Origin: Paraspadella gotoi
Taxonomy: Eukaryota; Chaetognatha
Length of the DNA stretch: 64,000 nucleotides
Reading direction: 5' to 3'
Assembly: GCA_051294375.1 (NCBI GenBank)
Contig: CM119263.1
Coordinates: 29,443,134-29,507,133, forward strand
Every line of letters starts with the position of its first letter. Within the stretch, counting starts at the first letter, position 1. Shown one piece after another: positions 54,407 through 64,000 of the stretch. The notes beneath the pieces were generated by a model. It made no database searches and had not been told where the DNA came from. It saw nothing but the letters and a program-made list of their open reading frames with translations. The translations under genes and the position numbers were made by a program.

Positions 54407-55931
54407 ATGACCAAAAACGGGCGCGGTCTCCGCGGCGCCGGTTCGGGCGCCTCGGGGATTCCGCCCGTGGGTAGCGGCGCCCTGGCGTCGGTCTTGGGCG
54501 GCGACCAGCACCGCGGCGGCGCCCAACGCGGCGATCGCAACGCCGGTAGCGACACTTCGGAAGAACTCAACGTCTCGGGTACGCCGTCGCCGCCGCCGCT
54601 CGGACTTTATTCAGCGGCGGCGGCGGCGGCGCCATCCTCCGCCGTTTTAGCGCCGCGATTTCAACGCCACGGCGTCGTCGGCGCGCCCGCCATACAGCGC
54701 CGCGATCCGACGCCGCCGGTGACGCGGACGTCGACGACTTCGTCGCCGGAACTGTCGTCGTTTTTCGACGCGGCGTCGTCGTCGTCATCGTCGGCGGCTC
54801 CGGCGTCGGTAGCGTCGGCGGCGGCGCGCATCGCCAAACCGCCGAAGAAGCGGAGGCAGCCGGAGGTCGGCGCCACGAGCGCCGCTGCCGACCCCGGCGT
54901 CGAAATGATGGACACGCGAAAGCAGAACCTCATCGATTTGAATGAATGGAAGGGACATAGAGTTTTGGCATTTCTCAATGGAACTTACCAACCGGGTGTC
55001 ATTAAGTAAGGGACTATGAAATATTAGGCGTTTTTATATAGGAGCTGACTCACAAAAAATATATACAACTCAGATGAAAAAACGTTTTTGAAAGAATATA
55101 TCGACGTCCCCTTAAGAATATATCGATTCTATCGACCTTCCCCTTAAATCAGGTCCGTGACTGAGAATCGTCACGTCGGAATTCTCTTTGACGAAGGACG
55201 TGAAGTCCTCGACTTCTTGGATGTGATTCTCTGTGACAAAGTCACGATTATCAGGTGAGTACTCTCAATTCATCTCTTAATTCAATGATTTGGTGTCCGA
55301 CTGTCCGTGATTAGATGATTATTATTATATTACACTTACAGCTACGATAATAATATTGGAATTACGAAGGTGAAAAGGTTCTATTAAAGAAAATATAATT
55401 AACAACAGAAAACCTTAAGATTGAAAATGTATGATTTAGCCCAAGATAATTAAGTCAAGAAAATTTTGAGAATATCAAAGTACATTTGAGTTGGACAATC
55501 TAATAAAAGAGGAAAAACACGCTTCTTGCAATTTCCTTTCCCACGAAATCGTGTTTCCGTCTAAACGCAAAATGTAGGTCACTGTCGGTTCCTCTTTTGC
55601 CTGCAAATCGAAAAAAGGAAAAGGGAATTGGCGAAAAGAGAGAGGAGTAACTCGGACAAGAAATGAAATAATGTGACATAAATTATAAACGTCGTAGACT
55701 AAATGGGAGTTAAATCAAGTTTTTCTTACGAATTATTAGAAATGTATTAATTAATTTTTTTTAGTCTGTGACTTTTTTGTTCGACAACTTATTATTTTTT
55801 TTAGTTTAGGATTAAACACTGTTAACTAAAAAAAATTGACGTCAGGAAGAAAGTCGTACTACAAAAAAAAAAAAGTTTCGCAATTTCATTGAAGAAAGAA
55901 TTCTGCAGCGATATTATATTACCATAGCGAG

Positions 55932-56024
<93 letters not shown>

Positions 56025-59000
56025 AGAGAGAGAAAAAGAGAGAGAGAGAGACAGAGATTGCCTTACCGTCTCACAACGAAGACATTGTCAAAAGCGACTA
56101 TTCAAAAATTTTCTCTAACGTCATCTATCCTCCTCCTCCTCCTCCTCCTCCTCATCCAGCGACGCTTCCCCTTCCCCGCGCCTTCTATCGGTCGGTTGCA
56201 AAGTCGCCGCCCGCCTGACGCAAGAAGAGACGTCCTTTATCGAGGGCGTGGTGGTCGGGATGCGTCAGGCGCCTGTCTCCTATCAGATCCGCCTGTCTAC
56301 AGATCGCGAGATTTGGACCTCGCGCGCCAACGTGCGCCTCTTGCAGGCTCCGTGGACGGAAGAGTTGGAGGCTCAGCTTGAGGCCTTGGCAGTGTCGGCG
56401 CCGGCGACGTCAGGATTGTCGGCTCCCTCTTCGCACCGCGGGTTCGATTACGGCGCAGCGGGGGACCGCAAAGATCAGGCGCCGTTCGGTTCAGAGAGTT
56501 CGGCGGCTCCGTCTCCCAACGCCGCCTCCACCACGAATTCCACGCCGCCGACGCCGCACTTTTCCGGCGGCGGCTCTGCAGCGGCGGCGGTCTCCAACAT
56601 GGACATGGCCAAGATGCGCATGACGCTACCGGCGGCGCCTTCGCCGCTTCCGAGAGTCGAAGCCGGAAATCGCGAAGATCTCGGCGCCGACGAAGACGAT
56701 AGAGACGGATTCCGGCGCCGATCGCCCAGCCGGTCGCAATCCGCCTCGCCGCAGCTGCGCGTCGGCGGCGACGAAGACGGATCTCGGTCTCCCATCGAAT
56801 CGGCGCCGGCCAATCATCCGCCGGCCCATCTCCCTCCACAAGGTCCACCGGGTCTCCATCCGTTGGCCTTTCAGTCTCTCCATCAATTGGCGCCGGGTCT
56901 GCTGCCTCCGGGGCTGACTCATCCAGCCGCGGCGGCGCAGCATCTACCGCCGGGCTTTCCGCCGCTGCCGCATCAGCAGCGACCACCCCTCGGGGCCGGA
57001 GGAATGGCGGGCCCGGCGCCTCCACCGGCTCATTCCCTGCCGCCCCTGGGGCCCGGACACCCCATGTACCCGTTGGGGCTGGCGACCTCCTCTCAGTCTC
57101 ACCCCGAGCAGCTGGTTCAGCAGCAACAGCAGCAGCAACAGCAGCAACAGCATCCTCCGGAACCCGCTCAAGATCTCGACCAGGAGAAATTGAAGCAGAT
57201 GCAGCATCATCACCAGGGCGCGGCAGGAGCGGCAGGACAGCCGCAGCAGGGACAACAGCCGCAGCCATCGGGAGGCGTGATAGGCAAAGACGGTCAGGGT
57301 CGATCCAGGTTTGTGATGGTGATGATGAAGATGATGACTCCAAAGATAATAAAGATAATGATGTATGTGGCTAAAATGTTGATAATTTTGCAGATAATGC
57401 TGATAAAGATGAAGAATGAAGATATAATGATAATGATGATTGTGACGACTGTAAACGACGATGATGATCTTGATCCTCCTCCTCCTCCTTCGCCGCCGCA
57501 GGACGCCGCGTTCCCCAGCGGCGCAGCAACAGAAATACCAAAAGGGCGATGTTGTGTCGACGCCGAACGGGATCCGGAAGAAGTTCAACGGGAAGCAGTG
57601 GAGGCGCCTTTGCTCCAAGGTATGCCCCGGGAATGTCTTGAGGGGTATGCCTTTGATTTTGGCTACAAGGTCTGCCTTGAATGTCTCGTTGGGTATTCCT
57701 TTGATCTTGGGGGGGTATGCCTATTACCTCTCTACAAGAAATGCTTGGAATGCTTTGAGGCGTATGTTTCCATGCCATGATTTCTTCCTTCTCCTTCCCT
57801 CTCTCCTCCAAAGGACGGATGCACCAAAGAATCCCAACGTCGGGGCTACTGTTCCCGACATCTTTCGCTCAAGGGCAAAAGCCTCAGATCAACCCTCTCG
57901 TTTCCGGGCCGTAGAAAAGGTAATATTGAGTTTTTATTTTAATATTGTTTATTAGTTTTTTATATTTATATTTTCTCTTTCTCTGATTATTACTTCCTTC
58001 CTTTCTTGCTTTCGTTCTTTCCTTCTTTTTCTTTCTTACTTTCTAATTTTTATCTTTTTTTTTCTTTCTGTCTTCAATCCTCCTCATATCTCTTTCCCCC
58101 ACCAAATCTTCCAGGGGCTCTGAAGGACGGCGAGTTGGACTGGGACGACCTCGGGGCCCACGACGCCCTTGGCGACGCGCTGCAGCCGGACCTCCGCAGG
58201 ATGGCCGCAGCCGTCGGTTTTGACGAGGCGGAGGCGGCTTCCATGCTCGTCTCTCTCGGCACATCGAGATCAGGTCAATGCTCCTCTGAGCCTGTGGGAA
58301 AATAAGTCTCTTTGACTAAAAAAATGTTAATTTATGATAATTGATTAATTACAATAATTTTTAGTAATCATTAACTAAAGACAATACAAATAATTACGTA
58401 AAAACCAAAAATAAAACTAATGTTGAGCTCTGAAACGAAAATGAACCAATTTTAGCTTCAACACTACAATATGTAAATTAGATTAAAAGGATCAAGATGA
58501 TATTAAAGAAACATCTCCTCTCACACAGGCACTCCCGCCTTCTCCCCCGGGGGTTCGCCTTACCCGGGCACCGCCCACCATCACTCTCAGTCGTCCTCGC
58601 CCCATCTCTACGGCCCGGGGGTTCCGCACGGATTCGCCCCCGTCTCCCCGCACTCGTCTCATCACGGACCCGGGATGTGGGGGAGTGAGTATAGGGGGGG
58701 TTGAGGGGGAGAGTGGGAAGGGAAGGGGGGAAGTAAGGAAAGAAAGAAAATAATCGAGGAATGCAAAAAAAACCCCAAGAAAACTGTTTGGGACAAGTAA
58801 GAAAAAATAAAGAAAGAAACAAAAAAAAAAGGAGACAAAGTAACAAGTAGGCCTACAAATAAAAAACAAGTCCTTTCCACCTTTTTTTCCCCCCTCCACC
58901 CCCTAAAACTGCAGACCGCGGTCTCCAGCCCCACGGAACCTCGATTCCCCCTTCCCCTTGCCCCCACGGGCCTCCCGACTCACCTTCTCCTAAGACTTAC

Positions 59001-59109
59001 CGGGGTGACGGGCTTCACTTACCCGCGGGAATGTCGAGGGAGGAATATCTGGAGAGGATCAAGGACGCGCCGATGGTAAGGAGTGGGTGATAATAATAAT
59101 AATAATAAA

Positions 59110-59164
<55 letters not shown>

Positions 59165-59688
59165 CTTACAGGCCAAAGAGAGCGCGAAGACTGAGGAGGC
59201 GAAGCTGTCAATCGAGTGGGCGCCGTCGCCGCGTCCGACGCCGGATGCCGGAAACCGGCGCTCCCAGGACGACTCTCTCAAGGTGACCTAGAGATTAACA
59301 GTGACTTTAATCCATGACCCAGACTTAACCTATTATAGTAGCGGACTTGACTTATTCTGCGATCGAGTCAGGAACCTTGCTTTGACCTTTACCCGATGCG
59401 ACCTTGACCCCTCCCGTTAACTCCCTCCCACCCCTCCTCCAGAGCGAATCGGCGTCGACCGCGGCGCCATCTTCCGTCGCCGTCTTGAGTCAAGGCGGCG
59501 CCACTTCCGGAATTTCCTTCGTCCAAACGGCGACGGGTCTCATCGCCCTGGCGCCGGCCGGTGCTGTCCCCGGCGCCGTCATTCATACTTCTCCCGCTGC
59601 GCTGCTGCCGCTGATGCCGGTCGGGGCTGCGGCCGAAGGGAAAGAAGGAAAGACGGACGGAATCGATGGGAAAGTTACGACGGGTGAG
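54407..59688 (+). CDS. CIC: Capicua long isoform, N-terminal half, cut by an assembly gap
   Basis: Capicua is an HMG-box repressor acting downstream of Ras/MAPK signalling. Visible exons: 54407-55007 (Ala/Ser/Pro-rich, ending [20 protein letters not shown]); about 55154-55254 ([20 protein letters not shown]); about 56158-57310 ([34 protein letters not shown], a Pro-rich region and a Gln run near 57115-57150); about 57500-57619 ([20 protein letters not shown]); about 57813-57919 ([20 protein letters not shown]); about 58115-58273 ([19 protein letters not shown]); about 58530-58684 (TPAFSPGGS); then exons near 58915-59073, 59172-59282 and 59443-59686. The [10 protein letters not shown] to SRHLS and VSLGTSRSG blocks are nearly identical to human CIC-L. 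Cys and His in CSKDGC...YCSRH form a possible zinc knuckle. The HMG box and C1 domain are not seen and should lie in the gap or beyond the right edge. Confidence 0.9.
55930..56053. repeat. Imperfect (GA)n tract in a CIC intron
   Basis: About 120 bp of GAGAGA with a few AA interruptions, shortly before the third CIC exon. Confidence 0.95.
57612..57780 (+). repeat. Repeats of the splice-donor region inside a CIC intron
   Basis: Starting at the donor (AAG/GTATGCC), three diverged copies of a unit resembling GAATGTCTTGAGGGGTATGC plus CTTTGATTTTGG follow each other. Each contains another GGTATGCC or GGTATTCC. Confidence 0.6.
59089..59163. repeat. (TAA)n microsatellite in a CIC intron
   Basis: About 25 TAA units with one interruption, between two short CIC exons. 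Confidence 0.95.
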
Positions 59689-60047
59689 NNNNNNNNNNNN
59701 NNNNNNNNNNNNNNNNNNNNNNNNNNNNNNNNNNNNNNNNNNNNNNNNNNNNNNNNNNNNNNNNNNNNNNNNNNNNNNNNNNNNNNNNNNNNNNNNNNNN
59801 NNNNNNNNNNNNNNNNNNNNNNNNNNNNNNNNNNNNNNNNNNNNNNNNNNNNNNNNNNNNNNNNNNNNNNNNNNNNNNNNNNNNNNNNNNNNNNNNNNNN
59901 NNNNNNNNNNNNNNNNNNNNNNNNNNNNNNNNNNNNNNNNNNNNNNNNNNNNNNNNNNNNNNNNNNNNNNNNNNNNNNNNNNNNNNNNNNNNNNNNNNNN
60001 NNNNNNNNNNNNNNNNNNNNNNNNNNNNNNNNNNNNNNNNNNNNNNN
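59689..60047. other. Assembly gap (359 N) inside CIC
   Basis: The gap begins just after a donor (GGTGAG) that ends the last visible CIC exon. CIC exons may be missing here. Confidence 0.99.
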
Positions 60048-60915
60048 ATTTTTTTTACATTTGTTTTTTATTTTATCTTTTTTTTTCATTCTTTTTGTTT
60101 TCTCTTTTTTAATTTTTTCTCCTTTTTCCGCATCGTGTATCGGGTGGTTAATAAAAAAAAATCTTAATGGTTTTTCAGATTTCGATAACGATTAATCCCT
60201 TCGTCCTTTTTTTTCTTTAAAATTTAACCGCGCACCCTGCACTGTAGCGCCCCACAGTGAGTCGGGGAGAAAACTGACCATATTTCCCAAAAGACCCCTA
60301 ATTCGGCTAAAATTCAGAATTAAGTTTGAAAGTTAAACAATTAAGATTAAGGTTTTGGTTAGTGATTGTAGGTAAAACTTATTATTTGGTAAGAGAATAA
60401 GGTTAAATAATTTGGGTTAAAACGAAGTTCAGAGATTAAGAACAGAAATAGAGCGATTCCGGAAAATAGTGCCGAAAAGCTTTCCTTTCGTGTCCTTGTT
60501 AATTTTGATTATTCACCATTCATTTTAACCTGTTTAAAGTTTAAACTCAAGTTAGGCTTCTGCTTTTTAAACCTAATAAAAAAAAAATTGTACGAAGTCA
60601 GCAGATTTCGTGTAAAGATTTTGAATGGAAAGAAAAAGTATTCGTTTTGTTTTATGTCGAAAACGATTTCGAGTCTTAAGATCTTTTCACGAGATACGCA
60701 ATTTACGAATCACATTTGATTGAAAATTGGGATTTCTGTGACTCGTTGTAAGAAAAAAAAAAGGTCGTTATCAGTTCTACAACCCACATACTAAAAGTGG
60801 ATGACGAGAGGACGACAGCCCGGACTTGCCCGAGCGTATCTCTATCTCACTCTTGCTCACTCGCTCTCTCTCTCTCTCTCTTTCGCTCTCTCCCTCTCGC
60901 TCTCTCTCTCGCCCC

Positions 60916-60985
60916 CTTAGCTCAATTAGCCAAGCTGGGATCGCTAGCCCGGGTTTGATGCCGTCTGGTGCCTGGAGCTGCTTCC
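60916..60985 (+). mobile_element. tRNA-like fragment, possible SINE head
   Basis: It contains an A-box-like TAGCTCAATTAG and a B-box-like GGTTTGATGCC at tRNA-like spacing (about 31 nt apart), flanked by CT repeats and a T-rich tail. Each box differs from consensus at one position and the arms do not form a clean cloverleaf, so it is a degenerate tRNA-derived piece. Confidence 0.4.
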
Positions 60986-61083
60986 TTATATATTCTTCAT
61001 TTTTGTCTTTTAATTTTTTTGTCTTTTTTTTGTCTTCTTTCTCTTGGCGCGCTGTTCCTTCCACACTAGAGCAGCTCGGGGGG

Positions 61084-61201
<118 letters not shown>

Positions 61202-61518
61202 GTTTCAAGTTCAACTTTTCTAAATTTAACACCGGTTCTATCTGCAGAATTCAAGGTCGTTTTTCACTTTTTCAATTTTGACTCTTTAATTCACCTAACC
61301 TAGCCTGTGAAAGCTACACTTTGGGGAAATTGGCGACTTTCCTTTCTTCCAAAATATCCTTAAGACACCTAATTTTGCTCTTTCCATTGCCCCCTTAACT
61401 ATTAATTATTAACTATTCTATCGATATATCGCATAATTTTCTCTTTAAGATTCATTCCATTTTCACTTATATCTTTGTCCTTCACCCATGTCATTTCCTG
61501 TGTTATCTTCCTTGTCGT

Positions 61519-61520
61519 GT

Positions 61521-61557
<37 letters not shown>

Positions 61558-61662
61558 NNNNNNNNNNNNNNNNNNNNNNNNNNNNNNNNNNNNNNNNNNN
61601 NNNNNNNNNNNNNNNNNNNNNNNNNNNNNNNNNNNNNNNNNNNNNNNNNNNNNNNNNNNNNN

Positions 61663-61696
<34 letters not shown>
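61519..61696. repeat. (CT)n microsatellite interrupted by a 105-N gap
   Basis: CT repeats flank the N run 61558-61662 on both sides, so the gap is probably the unassembled middle of one long CT tract. Confidence 0.9.
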
Positions 61697-61699
<3 letters not shown>

Positions 61700-61779
61700 C
61701 GCGCTCTTTACATCAACCATCTCGTTAAACTCTTTCCTCGTGATTCGCTTCGATTTTAGCTTCACATTTTCCCATCAAT

Positions 61780-62144
61780 GGCTTCCCTCTCTATCCCTTA
61801 CTATCCCTTACTATCCCTCTCTATCCATTTCTATCTTCTTCCTATCCTTTGTCTTTCTTCCCCTCTTACCAAAACCGCGTTCCCGCCACCTCGGTGATGT
61901 CTCGCTCTCCATCAGAGCCTTTCCCGAGCCTCTTTCCTCTTGGCCATAACGTTTGCCGCAAAGTCAAACACTCTCTTTTTCTCTCTTACACGATTTCTTA
62001 ACTAAGGTTCCGTTCTCTGCCATTCTTTCTCTGCCATCCTTTCTCTTCCTTTCCCTGCCATCCTTTCTCTTCATTTCTCTGCCATCATTTCTTTGGCATC
62101 CTTTCTCTGCTCATCTCGCCATTCCCTCCACCCAGTTTATCTAC

Positions 62145-62175
<31 letters not shown>

Positions 62176-62400
62176 CTATCTCGCCATTGTCTCAACATTC
62201 TCATGCTCGCCATTGCCTTCCACCCCAAGTGTTGAATCTATCATATCTAATCTTAGTCTACTATTATCTATCTATCTATCTTCTACTAGTATCTATCCAG
62301 TCGCTTATCTATCTATGCTTATCTAGTCTATTCTTATCTAGTTATCTATGCTATGTCTTGATCTGGTATCTATCTATCTATCGTATCTATCTATCCTGTA
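61780..62400. repeat. Cluster of CTATCC, CCATCCTTTCTC and CTAT tandem repeats
   Basis: TACTATCCCT units occur near 61797-61825, a roughly 25-bp CTGCCATCCTTTCTCTTC unit near 62020-62110, and (CTAT)n runs at 62143-62173 and scattered to 62400. Confidence 0.85.
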
Positions 62401-64000
62401 TCTTATCTATGCTATCGATCCCCATTTCGTCAAGCCCCGTTTCCCCTCGAGGTTCGGCCTTCTCGTACCCGTCTATATTTATTCTGGGCTTTGCACTACC
62501 ACGATCTGTTCCGTTCTCTCCCTTTGCCGCCAATCTCCCTCTCCGTTCATCCGACATCATATCGTCTCTCTCTCTCTCTACTCTCGTCTCTCTCTCTCTC
62601 ATCTCTCTCTCTCTTCTCTCTCGTCTCTCTCTCTCTCTCCTCATCTCCATCCCTCTTTCTTTCCTTTTCCCTCGCCCCTATCGTCCAATCTCCTTTGCCG
62701 CCCCCAGACGGTCCATCTTATCCTCTCTCTCTCTCTTATTCCCTGTCTCCCTCTCTCTCCCTCCCCCGTCTCCCTCTCGCGAGCCCGCATCGCGTCTCAA
62801 GGAAGAGCGCGGGTCCTCCTCTCCTTTCTCTCTCCTTATCTCTTCGCTCGCAGGCTCGCGACGCGAGTTGACCGCGGCGACGCTCGCGGGCGTGAGGAAG
62901 GACAGAGTCAACAAAAGACGGACGGGATATAAAGGGAAAAAAAGTCTTTGTTGAGGGAGAAATAAAAGAAATGAAGAAAAAAAGAAGAAAGAAGAAAGAA
63001 AGAGAATTGGAAAACTGAAACGAGGAAGTTGACATTTGACAGAAATTAACAAATGAGAATCATAATGAAAGTTTTCTTTTTTTGAGAATATGGACTTGTT
63101 TAAATTGTGAATTATGTCTTACAAATGACATTTTACAGTGGAGGTGGTATAAAAATGATAAAAATGGGGAAGAAAATGAGATGAATCGATTTATTGAAAT
63201 AAGAAAATCGAATCGAATTGGCTAATTGTACAAAGTCGCTTTCATTTTTATAAGGCGAGAGCGAGAGAGAAAAACTTTTGTTTACATTTGTAAACGAAAC
63301 AATACAAAAAATAATTCCAAATAAGGTAAAGTTTTTGCGACCTGCGTTTGAACAGAGGGAGCAAAATATTTCTTAGCGGGCATTAGAATTTTTAAAGAAT
63401 TCGGCCGGCGATTTTATTTTCTTTCAAACTAATAATAAATAATACGGATCCCCACTCTACTATTTCATAATTTTCGAGACAAAGTTCTAATTCAATGTTT
63501 CTCAAATGTCGATAGTTCAACACTTTGTGATAAATGCCGAATGCCGAATGCCCTACTTTTTATAACTGGAGCATTAAACAGTTTTGGAGGTCCGAAAATT
63601 AATTACAAAAATCGTCTCCAATGCAGAGAGAATCGTGCTTGATTTCGTCAAACGAAGCTTGGTGACAAAGGCAGTGCTTGCATTCGCTGTCCAAATTGGT
63701 AGACGAGTTTTCAGTGAATAAAATCCTAATCGATTTTCTCTCCCGAATCTTGAATTCTTAATCCATTTTTTCTTTTTCTTTTTTTCTGAAATTTTTTTGA
63801 AAATGATCAATTTTCCTTAGAGTTTTTTAAAATTATTTTTAAATTCATTAAATTCATTTTTTATATGTATATAATTTTGAATTCATACTTATTTTACAAA
63901 TTTTTACTCCGAGTGAACTGTGAACCGTGAACTCTCAACTGCACAGTGAACTGTGAACTGTTACCGAGTCATTTGTGACGTTAGTAATTATAGTATATAT

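Noticed and set aside
56297-57343. 348-codon minus-strand frame
   Set aside because: It lies opposite the GC-rich CIC exon and is a by-product of its Pro/Ala/Ser codons.
59404-60195. One continuous 263-codon frame across the 359-N gap
   Set aside because: It is open only because Ns were read through; the sequence after the gap is T-rich and intron-like.
61953-62954. 333-codon plus-strand frame rich in Leu/Ser/Ile
   Set aside because: It is a translation of CT and CTAT repeats with no domain-like sequence.

Overview
This is a stretch of animal nuclear genome. The genes have many short GT-AG spliceosomal introns, GC-rich exons and AT-rich introns. They encode animal or eukaryotic machinery: WASH complex, dynactin, EEA1, GCC2 and the long form of Capicua. 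I cannot place the clade beyond 'metazoan, probably bilaterian'. The assembly is a draft with four N-gaps, and two of them are flanked by near-identical sequence, which suggests a heterozygous diploid source.

Layout. From 1 to 37,266 there is a head-to-tail array of 12 genes, all on the minus strand. Read in the direction of transcription (right to left) they are GCC2, DCTN3, a CDGSH iron-sulfur protein, OPA3, WASHC5, RPS11, EIF6, RACK1, THOC3, EEA1, a USP22-type deubiquitinase and EPRS1 (cut by the left edge). Spacers are about 107-650 bp, so operon-like transcription is worth testing. One plus-strand gene of unknown function lies inside a THOC3 intron. From about 37.3 to 38.4 kb a divergent promoter region separates GCC2 from a plus-strand kelch-propeller gene (38,456-49,079), which has a very long disordered insert inside its last blade. 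A 5.3-kb AT- and microsatellite-rich spacer follows, then the 5' half of capicua (CIC-L, 54,407 to a gap at 59,689). The HMG-box half of CIC is not visible. The last 4 kb is CT/CTAT-rich sequence with one tRNA-like fragment and no recognisable exon.

How the genes relate. RPS11, EIF6 and RACK1 are adjacent ribosome genes, and RACK1 is known to act on eIF6. EEA1, WASHC5, GCC2 and DCTN3 all serve endosome/Golgi transport. THOC3 (mRNA export) and the USP22-type enzyme (SAGA) act on gene expression.

Most interesting non-gene content. (1) A dispersed repeat makes up essentially all of RACK1 intron 1 and sits near the 5' end of two other introns, which looks like an introner. (2) A 670-bp foldback element has a perfect 8-bp target-site duplication. 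(3) A 200-bp near-perfect hairpin carries a hammerhead-ribozyme-like core of the type known from Penelope-like elements. (4) There are several tRNA-derived SINE-like pieces and a TA-flanked element with CAGTGTGTC termini. No bacterial-type system, CRISPR array or virus was found.
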